NCBI GenBank assembly: GCA_965215035.1
Contig: OZ244040.1
Location: forward strand, 2,914,001-2,978,000
Length of the DNA stretch: 64,000 bases
Reading direction: 5' to 3'
From: Azophilus sp965215035
Lineage (GTDB): Bacteria > Pseudomonadota > Gammaproteobacteria > Pseudomonadales > Azotimanducaceae
Position numbers and translations under genes: made by a program. Shown piece by piece: positions 43,907 to 52,046 of this stretch; positions within the stretch are counted from its first letter, which is position 1; the number at the start of each line of letters is the position of its first letter. The notes below the pieces were generated by a model. It was not told where the DNA came from. It made no database searches and was given only the letters and a program-made list of their open reading frames with translations.

Positions 43907-44302
43907 ATGGGAATCGCCAAGGTACAACTGGAGCTCAGAAACCCGCGACGGCCCGATATCGAGGTGGTGCTTGTCGATGCGATGGCGGATACGGCTGCCG
44001 TGCACCTCTGTATTCCAGAGTCCATAAGGGATCGTCTCGCGCTGCAAACCAGTGAGGAGAGGTCAGTAACCCTAGCGGACGGCAGCCGGCGTTCGGTTCC
44101 CTACGCCGGGCCCGTGGAACTGCGTTTGGGTGGGCGAACGGGGTTTACGGGTGCGCTGGTCATGGGCGACCAAGCGCTGCTTGGTGTAGTTCCGATGGAG
44201 GATATGGATCTGGTTGTCGTGCCCAAAACCCGGCAGGTGATCCCGAATCCGGCGAATCCGGGCGCTGGCGGCAGCATCGCCTTGTCACCGCGCCCGGCCT
44301 AG
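43907..44302 (+). CDS. Clan AA (retropepsin-like) aspartic protease, variant active site
   Basis: A 131-aa single-lobe retropepsin-like protein: KVQLELRNPRRPDIEVVLVDAMADTAAVHLCIPESIRDRLAL, then VTLADGSRRSVPYAGPVELRLGGR, and GALVMGDQALLGVVPMEDMDLVVVP. The catalytic motif, normally D(T/S)GA, reads DTAA here, so the flexible Gly is replaced by Ala. The hydrophobic-hydrophobic-Gly motif after the flap strand appears as LLGVVPMEDMDL. Such proteins should dimerise to form one active site; the substitution leaves activity uncertain. It is standalone, starting ATG 43907. Confidence 0.72.
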   Translation: MGIAKVQLELRNPRRPDIEVVLVDAMADTAAVHLCIPESIRDRLALQTSEERSVTLADGSRRSVPYAGPVELRLGGRTGFTGALVMGDQALLGVVPMEDMDLVVVPKTRQVIPNPANPGAGGSIALSPRPA

Positions 44303-44365
44303 GGTGGGCCGCAGTTCCGGCTACTCGCCGGCAAGCTGCCCCGAGTCGGAAAGCGGGTGCCCGGG

Positions 44366-44881
44366 TTATTCCCGGATGAGGTTAGTCACGCCGTCCCATT
44401 CCTCGTGGGCCTGTTTCCAGCCGTTGAACAGATCGACGATGATGGGTGCGTCGCCGTGTAATTCCACGTAACAGCCCAGGTCTTTCCGGCAATCCATGTA
44501 GGCAACATAGTCGCCGCCCCAAAGCGTGCAGGCGGTTTCGTATCCGGCTTCGTTAAACCGCCGTATCTCGCCGGTGACGTCGTGAATTAGGAGCCCGACA
44601 TGGTGGAAACCCTGCTCGCCGGCCTTGTACATCTCGCGATAGATCGATGGCGTGTCGTCGTGCTGGGCGATGAACTGAATGTGCGCCGGCCCGGCCTGGC
44701 CGAAGGCGTAGCTGACATCCGCCTCGATGGGCTCGCCCCGGTAGCGGAAGCTCTCCGCGATGTGGTGGCGCGTGACGAAGAAGGGGCCGGCGCCCAGCAT
44801 CCGGTTCCACTTCACGCAGGCTTCGTCGATGTCGTTCACGAAGTAGGCGTACTGCCAGATCGGATGACGGATAATGCTCAT
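44366..44881 (-). CDS. VOC-family protein (epimerase/glyoxalase-like)
   Basis: A 171-aa vicinal-oxygen-chelate protein. It reads QYAYFVNDIDEACVKWNRMLGAGPFFVTRHH, HIQFIAQHDDTPSIYREMYKAGEQGFHHVGLLIHDVTGEIRRFNEAGYE and GCYVELHGDAP. The layout, with a His at FHHVGLL and a Glu at YVELHG, matches methylmalonyl-CoA-epimerase-like members and is often found near aromatic or steroid degradation genes. A strong AGGAG ribosome site precedes ATG 44881. Substrate unknown. Confidence 0.85.
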   Translation of the reverse strand: MSIIRHPIWQYAYFVNDIDEACVKWNRMLGAGPFFVTRHHIAESFRYRGEPIEADVSYAFGQAGPAHIQFIAQHDDTPSIYREMYKAGEQGFHHVGLLIHDVTGEIRRFNEAGYETACTLWGGDYVAYMDCRKDLGCYVELHGDAPIIVDLFNGWKQAHEEWDGVTNLIRE

Positions 44882-45014
44882 GGTTCGCTCCTGTTGTGTA
44901 AGAGATGATTCCTGCGTCGGGACAGGACACCGGCCATGATAGCAGGGCGTCTGCGTTACCCGATTACCATGCTAGACTTCGGTGCTGTTTGAGCAGCTAC
45001 CGGAGCAGTCGACC

Positions 45015-45215
45015 ATGTCCATAGAGAACGGCGAGCGTTTCATTCGCGTATTGCGCTCGGATCAATCGTTGCGGGACCGCGTACGGGAGGCGGGCGGCGA
45101 TGGATTCAACGAGGTCAGCGCCGCCGCTGGCGCATCCTGCTCCGCCTACGACGTGGTGGTGGCCCTGTTGCGCCAGCTCGAGGGCAGGGAATCGCTGGCC
45201 GATTGGGAACGCTGA
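45015..45215 (+). CDS. Nif11-domain small protein
   Basis: A 66-aa protein starting MSIENGERFIRVLRSDQSLRDRVREAG. CGGAG lies 9 nt before ATG 45015. The pattern 'F...l.sD..Lr.kv..a......', then a small-residue-rich turn (AAAGASCSAYDVV), fits the Nif11 domain, known as the leader of some ribosomal peptide natural-product precursors and as orphan small proteins. There is no GG cleavage motif or core-peptide tail, and no modification enzyme nearby. It is therefore probably an orphan Nif11 protein rather than a RiPP precursor. Confidence 0.55.
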   Translation: MSIENGERFIRVLRSDQSLRDRVREAGGDGFNEVSAAAGASCSAYDVVVALLRQLEGRESLADWER

Positions 45216-45786
45216 GCCGCCCAGCCGCCGCTGCGGGAGCTCCTCGTCACGCGCCGTCACGCGTCGCCTCCGACCCCAACTCCATCGGGCGCTCGTCGCT
45301 CCGACTCCAGTTTCACCGGGCGCTCGTCGCTGCGGGCCGTTCGAGATACCGCCAGTGCATCTACAGGTTGCCCCTGATGCGCCGGTCGAACCCATCGGCA
45401 TCGTCAAGGCCGGCCCGGTCACGAAGCGCTTGCGCGGACAATTCTGCAGGAAATTGTGGTGATTGGTTGACGAACCACGACATGTAGTGGTTAGCGCCTT
45501 GCGGGACTCAGCATGCGGTGGTTATTCAACTGTTCTACATAAGACTCATTCTGAAAGAATCGCTCGCGTTGCGGGCATGGGCAAGCCCCTGGGTCGGGGG
45601 AAGCGCGGGTTGTAGCGCATTGCACTCGGCTATATCGGACGGTGCCTAGCCGTCCGGCACAGGTTTCCGCCTCGGGCGATGGCGCGGCGCTGCGGGGTCG
45701 GGGTATATCGGACGGTGTCCGGCCGTCCGGCACAGGCTTTAAACAAGTTAGAATGGCCGGGTCACATGCCATTGCGGGAGTTGTCT
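45216..45786. other. Gene-free stretch with repeats
   Basis: This contains repeat E3 (45455-45545), two nearby copies of CGGGCGCTCGTCGCT (about 45286 and 45319), and two copies of a hairpin block at 45631-45663 and 45703-45735 (TATATCGGACGG...CCGTCCGGCACAGG, period 72). No gene is supported. Confidence 0.6.
45455..45545 (+). repeat. Repeat family E, copy 3
   Basis: From GTGGTGATTGGTTGACGAAC through TGCGGGACTCAGCATGCGG to TCTACATAAGAC, matching copies at 22915-23006 and 35798-35895. Confidence 0.75.
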
Positions 45787-46008
45787 ATGAACTGGTTGTT
45801 GATTGTCGGGCTCGGGGCTTGCTGGCTCGGGTGGCAGATCGTCTGGGCCGCGCCGCTACCGCGCCAGTTGCGAACGAAGGTGCCGCCCGCGCCCACGGAT
45901 GACCCGCAGCGGGCGTATATGCTGTTCTGGCTGGATCAGTACGGCTGGATCGGCCTGGTTTTGCTGGGCATGGGCATTCTTGCCGCGCTTTTGGGAGCGC
46001 TGCGATGA
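45787..46008 (+). CDS. Small two-helix membrane protein
   Basis: A 73-aa protein, ATG 45787: MNWLLIVGLGACWLGWQIVWAA, a polar loop with PAPTDDPQRAYMLFWLDQYGW, then IGLVLLGMGILAALLGAL. This gives two predicted transmembrane helices with a short extramembrane loop. I recognise no family. Its TGA overlaps the ATG of a MAPEG protein (ATGA at 46005), so the two are translationally coupled and may work together in the membrane. Confidence 0.6.
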   Translation: MNWLLIVGLGACWLGWQIVWAAPLPRQLRTKVPPAPTDDPQRAYMLFWLDQYGWIGLVLLGMGILAALLGALR

Positions 46009-46388
46009 TCCCGGCAACGCTCCTATACGCGGGCGTGCTGGGTCTCTTGAGTGTGCTGTTGGCCAACCAGGTGCTGTACGTACGATTGCGCGCCCGGGAA
46101 ATGCCCGACTGGAAACCCGACGCAACCCTGCGGGTACAGGCGAATTTCGTCGAGAACGTACCCCTGGCGCTCGTGCTGCTGTACCTGGTGGAAGTGAGCG
46201 GCGTGACCACCCTGGCGGTACACCTGTTCGGTTCCGCCCTGGTCGTTTTCCGGCTGTTGCACGCCTGGGGCATGAGCCGCCATGAGGGCGCCAACTATTC
46301 TCGCCTCATCGGTGCCCAGGGAACCTTTCTGGTGCTTTCCGTGCTGGGCATGACGGCGCTGTACCTCGCGGTTATGGGAGGCTCGTGA
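46005..46388 (+). CDS. MAPEG family membrane protein
   Basis: A 127-aa four-helix integral membrane protein of the MAPEG family (membrane-associated proteins in eicosanoid and glutathione metabolism). It has LLSVLLANQVLYVRLRARE, the conserved loop RVQANFVENVPLALVLLYLVE near residue 45 and FRLLHAWGMSRHE near 85, and a C-terminal helix. Bacterial MAPEG proteins are putative glutathione transferases or peroxidases acting on lipophilic substrates. It is coupled to the small membrane protein upstream. Confidence 0.87.
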   Translation: MIPATLLYAGVLGLLSVLLANQVLYVRLRAREMPDWKPDATLRVQANFVENVPLALVLLYLVEVSGVTTLAVHLFGSALVVFRLLHAWGMSRHEGANYSRLIGAQGTFLVLSVLGMTALYLAVMGGS

Positions 46389-46718
46389 CGGGCCTGCGCA
46401 TGGGCCCGGCGCACCCGTCCTATTCAGGCACGCACCCCCTGTAACCGGCCGTCCACTGGCAGATGCCCCTTCCCTGGGCGTCGGTGCTGGTTCGATGGAA
46501 CGAGGCAAACGCCCGCCACATGTTCGCGGGGGTGCGAGGGTCGACATGGCGGATTGCTGGCTGTATCGGGGCCTTCGCGCGGTTGCCGTATAGGTCTTGC
46601 CGTGGGAGGGCCGGTATGGTGGTTTGCTGGCTGTATCCACATGGCGGGCTACCAGCCAGGTGCGGTTTGCGGCGGCGGCGGTCTCGATACGCGTTGGTAC
46701 CGGTACGCTTCCGGCCGC
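46389..46718. other. Gene-free stretch
   Basis: It separates two convergent genes. It carries a 21-bp direct repeat with two mismatches, ATGGCGGATTGCTGGCTGTA at 46545 and again at 46616 (period 71). No gene is supported. Confidence 0.5.
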
Positions 46719-48242
46719 CTACCGGTCCTGAACCGGGTGGGCGGCGAGCTCCCCCTGAATTTCCCGCAGGCGCTGCTCGTCCAGCGGGTAATGCCACAAC
46801 AGCGGCATGGCCACGAACTTGAAGATGGCCGGGATGACCGAATAGGTGATTGCCAGCATGAGCAGGGCAAAGGGGGTATTGGTGGTGTTGAAGGGGTCGG
46901 CCAGGGAATCGAACCCGAACCAGATCACCGTGTTGGCACCGATCAGCAGGCCGAGCGCATAGGCCAGCTTGCGCACCATGAGCCAGATGGAGAAGTAGGC
47001 ACCGCCACGGCGTTTGCCGGTGCGGGCGGCGTCGAGATCCACAACGTCGGCAGCCATGGCGTAGGGCAGCGCGGACAGCGCGCCGATGGCCGATCCCTTC
47101 AGGCACATCACCAGAATGAAGAACAGAAACTTGCCGGTGGGAACGTCCTCGAAGTAGGCCACGGCGCTCGCGTAGGCGCCTTCGGGCAGAAAGCGCAGGA
47201 TGTTCTCCACCTCAAAGGGCGTAAACCACAAGGCGGGGGCAATGGCGATCAGGGGAATGAGACAGGACCAGAGCGCGTACCAGCCAATGGCGGCCATGGT
47301 GGCCCGATGCTTGCCGATGCGTCGCGAGAGCTTGAACCACAACGGAATGGCAATGATTTGGGAGACAAAGTAGGGGGCCAGATAGAACCCGTATAGGTCG
47401 CCGGCCAACAGCACATGTTTGACGAAGAAAAAGCTCAGCGTATTGGTCATGGCCGAACCGATGGTGGAGAAGAAGAAAATGATGATCAGCCGCCGATAGG
47501 GTGCGTTCTCCCACAGGGCCTGGAAGCCCTCCCGCAACGACAGGCGGGCGGCGCGGGTCTCCGCCACTCTGGGTTCCGGTACCGAGACCAGGGCGTTGAT
47601 CACCAGAATCGGCATCAGCACAACAATGGCCAGCGACAGGAAGAAGACGGCATCGATGGGTTTGGTGTAGCCAAAGAAGAAGATGACGGCCGGCGTGAAG
47701 GCTCCAATCAGCGAACCGGCCACGGTGAAGCCCTCCCGCCAACTGGTGATCAGGGTGCGCTCGTTGTAGCCCTGGGAGAGTTCTCCCCCCCAGGCGCTGT
47801 AGGGCACGTCCTTGATGGTGGCACCGACATAGAGCAACGCCAGGGTGATGAGTAGATAGGGGTAGCCCGAGTTGAACTCCGTGCCGAGTACCGATGTCGG
47901 GCCGAACTCGAACGGCGGCACCCACAGTAGCCACACACCGAGCAAAAACACCGGCGTGCCGAGCAGAAAAAAGGGCTTGCGGCGCCCCCAGCGGCCGCGC
48001 GTTCGATCCGAAAGGAAGCCGATTACCGGATCGGTGATGCCGTCGAAAGCCCGGGAGACCACCAGCATTAGGCTGACGAAGCCTAGGGAAAGCCCGAACC
48101 CTTCCGCATCCGCATACACCGCCGGCAGGTAGACCGCCAGCGGCAGGGTGGTCATAGACAAGGGCAGGGCCGGCGCGCCATAGGAGGCCAGGACGCGCTT
48201 GGAAAGCCGTGGGTGCCTAGCGCCGAGTTCGTCGGTGGTCAT
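46719..48242 (-). CDS. GPH-type MFS transporter
   Basis: A 507-aa inner-membrane transporter of the glycoside-pentoside-hexuronide:cation symporter type, with about 12 helices. The family signature is FDGITDPVIGFLSDRTRGRWGRRKPFFLLGTP near residues 65-95. It is followed by ALLYVGATIKDVPYSAWGGELSQGYNERTLITSWREG, the conserved loop between helices 4 and 5. Later LPYAMAADVVDLDAARTGKRRGGAYFSIWLMVRKLAYALG matches the C-domain loop. ATG 48242 was chosen over a GTG 12 bp upstream. The substrate is unknown; in similar catabolic settings these transporters carry organic acids or sugars. Confidence 0.9.
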   Translation of the reverse strand: MTTDELGARHPRLSKRVLASYGAPALPLSMTTLPLAVYLPAVYADAEGFGLSLGFVSLMLVVSRAFDGITDPVIGFLSDRTRGRWGRRKPFFLLGTPVFLLGVWLLWVPPFEFGPTSVLGTEFNSGYPYLLITLALLYVGATIKDVPYSAWGGELSQGYNERTLITSWREGFTVAGSLIGAFTPAVIFFFGYTKPIDAVFFLSLAIVVLMPILVINALVSVPEPRVAETRAARLSLREGFQALWENAPYRRLIIIFFFSTIGSAMTNTLSFFFVKHVLLAGDLYGFYLAPYFVSQIIAIPLWFKLSRRIGKHRATMAAIGWYALWSCLIPLIAIAPALWFTPFEVENILRFLPEGAYASAVAYFEDVPTGKFLFFILVMCLKGSAIGALSALPYAMAADVVDLDAARTGKRRGGAYFSIWLMVRKLAYALGLLIGANTVIWFGFDSLADPFNTTNTPFALLMLAITYSVIPAIFKFVAMPLLWHYPLDEQRLREIQGELAAHPVQDR

Positions 48243-48320
48243 GCCGCCGGGCACCCCCGCATCACTGTGGCGCGCCTCGATGGCCCGCTCGTCCCGTCAA
48301 TTTCCGGCCGCTTTTCCTCG

Positions 48321-48827
48321 TTATCTTCTTCCAAAAATGCCGTAGGAATAGTCCTCTGGTTTACGGGCACCGATCAGCGATTCGTTGGCGGGCAAACTCA
48401 GGTAGTTGTCGGCATCCGCCTCGGTTCGGGACCAGTCGTTGACCTCGGAGCGGAAGCTGAACTTCCAAACACCGTCGCGTTTCTCGTAGCGGTCCACGTA
48501 GCGGCCGGCGACGAATAGATCGCGCAGTTCGCCTTCCATGTCGACCTTGTGGAATGCTTGGAAGTAGATCTCGCCCGTGGCGTGGTCGCCGTCTACCTCG
48601 ATATTGGCCTGTCCGATCATATGGTGGTTCGCGAGATGGTCCTTAAGCGCGCCTTGGGCGAAGTCGACGAAATCGCTGGCCGAGCCCTTGAAGAACCCGT
48701 AGTCGACGGTGGCATCGTCGTGGAACACGGTGCGCATCAAGGCCGCGTCTAGGCGGTCTAGCCCTCGCATATAGTTGCAACTTAGTTCATAGATTTCCTG
48801 TTTGGCGAGCAGTTCTTCGATGGTCAT
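48321..48827 (-). CDS. SnoaL/NTF2-like nuclear-transport-factor-fold protein
   Basis: A 168-aa SnoaL_4-type protein: MTIEELLAKQEIYELSCNYMRGLDRLDAALMRTVFHDDATVDYGFFKGSASDFVDFA. A Tyr and Asp in YMRGLDRLD and an HH pair (NHHMIGQANIEVDGDHATGEIYFQ) are typical. Relatives include gamma-BHC dehydrochlorinase-like, scytalone-dehydratase-like and aromatic dioxygenase small-subunit-like proteins. AGGAGG precedes ATG 48827. The fold is clear, the activity is not. It is on the same strand as the transporter 78 bp downstream. Confidence 0.85.
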   Translation of the reverse strand: MTIEELLAKQEIYELSCNYMRGLDRLDAALMRTVFHDDATVDYGFFKGSASDFVDFAQGALKDHLANHHMIGQANIEVDGDHATGEIYFQAFHKVDMEGELRDLFVAGRYVDRYEKRDGVWKFSFRSEVNDWSRTEADADNYLSLPANESLIGARKPEDYSYGIFGRR

Positions 48828-49126
48828 GGCGCCTCCTGACGGGTCGGTGGGGCGCAGGGCATGGGCCGACTGTTGCGGCGGAGCGGAATAGCGCCGTATT
48901 GGCTAGCGGTTATAGTGCACGGGCCTTGCATTCGCAACAGCCCATCCCGGCACGATTAGCATGGAAGTGGTGCTCTGCGCCCAGCCTCGACCATACGGGT
49001 GCCACGCTCTGTTGCAGCGGTGGCCGGGGTTTCCCCGCCTGGGCCTCTACGACAGCCTCGACCACGCGGGGCACGGCGCTCTGTTGCGGAGATATTCGCG
49101 GCGATGTTGGAGTGCGTCGCTGGCAG
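48828..49126. other. Gene-free stretch
   Basis: About 300 bp with a degenerate direct repeat (AGCCTCGACCA...CTCTGTTGC at 48983 and 49054, period 71). No gene is supported. Confidence 0.5.
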
Positions 49127-50410
49127 TTAGCTCAGCCAGGCTTCCGGGATGTGTTCCTCCACCAGTTGCCGGATGCTGAAGTGGTTGATGCCGTGCTCCG
49201 TGCCCACTTCCAGTGCGAGCTTCGAGGTGTCGGTGGTTCTGGAGAATACGAAGGCGTTGGGGTGTTTTTGCTTGATCCATAGCGCCGCGCGTAGGTTTTC
49301 CTCGATGTTGCCGGTGCCGAGAATGACCGTCGGCGACCCGGTCGTCAGGTCTAGGCTGGCTTCTAGCTTGCGCCACACATCTGGGTGCGATATATCCCCG
49401 TCGAAGATTTCCTTTCTGTGGCCACCGTCGATCCGGCGTTGTTCCTCGGCCACCAACAGGCGCCGCGTGGCGTCGCTGTCGATCAGGGCCACGGTGGAGA
49501 TTTCCCGCTGCGCGTGGGCCTGCAGTTCCTCCAGCACGGTCTGGCCAAAGCGCCCGAAACCGGCGATGACCACCACATCCGGCAGGGCTGTTTGCCGGAA
49601 GTGATCGATCAGGCGATCATGCACCAAGCCGGCCGCGGCCAGATGGTAGGAATTGAAGGTAATGCACTGCCGACCAATGGCCGTCTCCTGCAGCGCCCGC
49701 ATGAAGCGCAGGTTGTGGCAGCGCAGCACGATTCTCGACTTCAGGCGCGGGAACTGTGCAATCATGCGGCAGGCGGCCTCGTATGATTGGAAGTCGCTGT
49801 CTCCGAGCAGCGCCACCTTGTCGGCCCGATGCAGGCGCAATGCCCGAATCAGGAAGTCGTGGGTGATGTCGCCAATCACTACGGTGACGTTGAACGTCTG
49901 CTGTAGTTCCTGGCGGCGGATGAGTTCGATGCGCTCGTCGACCACCACTACCGGTCGCCGGGGCGAGCGCCGGCGTAGCACCCGCAGGTAGCTGTCGGTT
50001 AGGGCGCCGGTGCCGACCACCACCACATGGTGGCGAATGCGCCGCAACTGCCAGGGGCGCGGCGACATGATCTGGGCCACGGCATCGATCACCGCCGATG
50101 CGGTGAGTATCGGCGCGCCGAAGTAGGCGACCCAAAGCATGGCCCGGCCGATCAGCGGCCCGCCGGTGGGCGTGCCGATATCCAGACCACCCACCACGAA
50201 CAGCCCGAGGCTGTAGTAGGCCTTGGTCAACAGGCCGGCGTCGACGACGCCGGGGCGCTCGGTGAGCGAAACGCCCAGCAGTAGGCCACAGATCGCAAAC
50301 AGAAACAGGGCGATTGCGGCAGCCCAGCGCCAACCGGCGCGGGGCCGGCCGAGTTGTTCGTGCGCCATGCGCATGAGCCCGCCGCCGGCGGTGGTTTCGC
50401 GTTTGGCCAT
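49127..50410 (-). CDS. RCK/TrkA-N NAD-binding membrane protein
   Basis: A 427-aa protein. Two or three N-terminal hydrophobic segments (WAAAIALFLFAICGLLLGVSL, YYSLGLFVVGGLDIGTP, AMLWVAYFGAPILTASAVIDAVAQI) precede two Rossmann-like RCK domains. The first is at HHVVVVGTGALTDSYLRVLRRR (about 130). The second is at VVVIAGFGRFGQTVLEELQ (about 285), with the intact GxGxxG pattern. The membrane part carries GGLDIGTP, a weak echo of a K+-channel selectivity region ('TVGYGD'-like position), but not a canonical filter. It is probably a gated ion-flux or K+-regulatory protein. It is transcribed from just downstream of hspQ, on the same strand. Confidence 0.8.
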   Translation of the reverse strand: MAKRETTAGGGLMRMAHEQLGRPRAGWRWAAAIALFLFAICGLLLGVSLTERPGVVDAGLLTKAYYSLGLFVVGGLDIGTPTGGPLIGRAMLWVAYFGAPILTASAVIDAVAQIMSPRPWQLRRIRHHVVVVGTGALTDSYLRVLRRRSPRRPVVVVDERIELIRRQELQQTFNVTVVIGDITHDFLIRALRLHRADKVALLGDSDFQSYEAACRMIAQFPRLKSRIVLRCHNLRFMRALQETAIGRQCITFNSYHLAAAGLVHDRLIDHFRQTALPDVVVIAGFGRFGQTVLEELQAHAQREISTVALIDSDATRRLLVAEEQRRIDGGHRKEIFDGDISHPDVWRKLEASLDLTTGSPTVILGTGNIEENLRAALWIKQKHPNAFVFSRTTDTSKLALEVGTEHGINHFSIRQLVEEHIPEAWLS

Positions 50411-50469
50411 GTTCCCGGTGCGACCCCTTCAGACGGATTGATTCGCTATATACCGATGCCCGCTGGCGG

Positions 50470-50772
50470 TCAGTGCAGGGTGTGCGGGCGGTATCTCAGG
50501 CCATCGTAGCTTTCGAAATAGTCGCCGAGGGACGGGTGCTCGATCTGGCTGAAATTCCGGCTTGGCGCCAGATGGCGCTCGGCCACGTAGGTGGTGTGCG
50601 TACCCTTGTCGACCAGCACATGGTACCAGGGCGCATCCTTGGGTGGTCGGCTGCGGGCAACCTGTTCATACCATTCATCGCTGAGGCGAAAGATCTGGTC
50701 CGCCTGAAAAATGACGCCACGGTATCCGAATTTCCGATGCCTGACGATCTGGCCCGTCTTGAATTTCACCAT
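50470..50772 (-). CDS. hspQ: Heat shock protein HspQ (YccV-like)
   Basis: A 100-aa hemimethylated-DNA-binding/HspQ family protein. It has MVKFKTGQIVRHRKFGYRGVIFQADQIFRLSDEWY, then APWYHVLVDKGTHTTYVAERHLAPS and IEHPSLGDYFESYDGLRYRP. HspQ is an adaptor that promotes Lon proteolysis and restrains DnaA in enterobacteria. ATG 50772 was chosen because AGGA lies 8 nt upstream and the similarity starts there; an ATG at 50781 is an alternative. Confidence 0.9.
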   Translation of the reverse strand: MVKFKTGQIVRHRKFGYRGVIFQADQIFRLSDEWYEQVARSRPPKDAPWYHVLVDKGTHTTYVAERHLAPSRNFSQIEHPSLGDYFESYDGLRYRPHTLH

Positions 50773-50912
50773 TCGCGCCATCCTGCCCACGCGGTATCTC
50801 GACCGTTGCGCAGTATACCGCGCACTGGTGGGCGTGACCGACGATGCGGGTTGCCGATGGCGGCGAACGGCGGGTACGCCCCGCACTCGCCGGTGCGGCC
50901 TGGGCAGGCCAT

Positions 50913-50971
50913 TGACTGGGGCCGCACATCTTTTCGCGGCGGGAACCTTCGACTTAATCGGAGGCTCCTAG
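50913..50971. repeat. Right-end fragment of MITE family F (F3)
   Basis: Positions 50913-50967 match the right third of F1/F2 (TGGGGCCGCACATC...CGACTTAATCGGAGGCTC). CTAG follows at 50968-50971. The CTA of this target site is the ribokinase stop codon (TAG, minus strand). The left part of the element is lost. Confidence 0.75.
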
Positions 50972-51903
50972 GGTTGCCCACCCCGGGTGGCGGGAGGTCG
51001 GTGCGGTGAAAGCGCTTGGAGTTCCGCCGCGGTGGGCATGGATGGTCCGGCACCAGGGCGCTGCACGCAAATGGATGCGGCCTGGTTGGCGTAGGCGATG
51101 CCCTGGCCGAGGGTGGCACCGGCGCAGAGGCGCGCCGCTAGTGCGCCAACGAAACAGTCGCCGGCACCGGTTGTGTCAACCGTGGGAACATCGTGCCCTG
51201 GGTGTTCCATCAAGCGATCCCGCTCAACCGCAATGCATCCCTGTTTGCCCCGGGTGACGATGACCGTCTGTTCGGGGAAGCGGCGGCTGATTCGCGCCGC
51301 GTCGATCACTTCCCGCCTGGTGGAGGTGGCCAGTCCGGAGAAGAACGCCAACTCGGTCTCGTTGACGACCAGTATGTCGGCGAGTGATAGCAGGGGTATT
51401 GCGGCAGCGGACGCCGGCGCGGCATTGAGTATGGCGATGGCGTTTGCTGCCCGGCCGCGCTCGAAAAAAGCGGCCACAGTGGGCACGGGTACTTCCAGTT
51501 GGCCAACCAGCACATCGCCGGCGCGGACCGGCACCGCCCCAAGCGCCGCCGAATCGAGCCGGGCATTCGCGCCGGGAACTACGACGATGGCATTCTCGCC
51601 CGCCCGGTCGACCACGATCATCGCGGTGCCGGTGGGCGCATCGGCCTCGGCGAGCTGGACGGCGACACCGTTTTCCAACAGGTGCGCCTTCAGATCCTGG
51701 GCGAAAATGTCCTTGCCCACACAGCCGAGCATGGTCGTCGGTGCGCCGAGCCTGGCCGCGGCCACCGCCTGGTTGGCGCCCTTGCCACCGGGGAACCGGG
51801 AAAAGCTTGCCCCGATTAGGGTCTCGCCGGGCCTAGGAATGGCATCCGCGGTGGCCACCAGGTCCATGTTGATCGAACCCGCGACAATAACTCCGTTCGG
51901 CAT
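50968..51903 (-). CDS. rbsK: Ribokinase
   Basis: A 311-aa PfkB-family sugar kinase. The N-terminal signature is GSINMDLVATADAIPRPGETLIG, followed by PGGKGANQAVAAARLG (PfkB motif 1). ATP-site motif 2 is VDTTGAGDCFVGALAARL with the catalytic Asp near residue 250, and a monovalent-ion region follows (ANQAASICVQRPGAGPSMP). It phosphorylates D-ribose to ribose-5-phosphate. No ribose transporter genes are adjacent. The stop codon lies in a CTAG target at the end of MITE fragment F3, and the last residues (PPATRGGQP) look like an extension of the normal end. Confidence 0.9.
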   Translation of the reverse strand: MPNGVIVAGSINMDLVATADAIPRPGETLIGASFSRFPGGKGANQAVAAARLGAPTTMLGCVGKDIFAQDLKAHLLENGVAVQLAEADAPTGTAMIVVDRAGENAIVVVPGANARLDSAALGAVPVRAGDVLVGQLEVPVPTVAAFFERGRAANAIAILNAAPASAAAIPLLSLADILVVNETELAFFSGLATSTRREVIDAARISRRFPEQTVIVTRGKQGCIAVERDRLMEHPGHDVPTVDTTGAGDCFVGALAARLCAGATLGQGIAYANQAASICVQRPGAGPSMPTAAELQALSPHRPPATRGGQP

Positions 51904-52046
51904 GTTTCAGCGGCCTTCGCGACCAGGCCGAAGACGCCGGCGTTGACAACGCGATGTTTCGCCGCGGGTAGGCCGCGCCAACGCCGTAAAAGAGGCGGTG
52001 CTACGATGTTCGCTCCCGCTTCGGGTACCGCCCCGACCGGGGGCGC

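Noticed and set aside
45631..45735. Hairpins CGGACGG...CCGTCCG as rho-independent terminators
   Set aside because: Neither is followed by a T run and they are duplicated as direct repeats, so they are reported as repeats.
49127..50410. Canonical K+ channel
   Set aside because: The membrane part has GGLDIGTP where a TVGYGD-type filter would be expected, so a true channel pore cannot be claimed.
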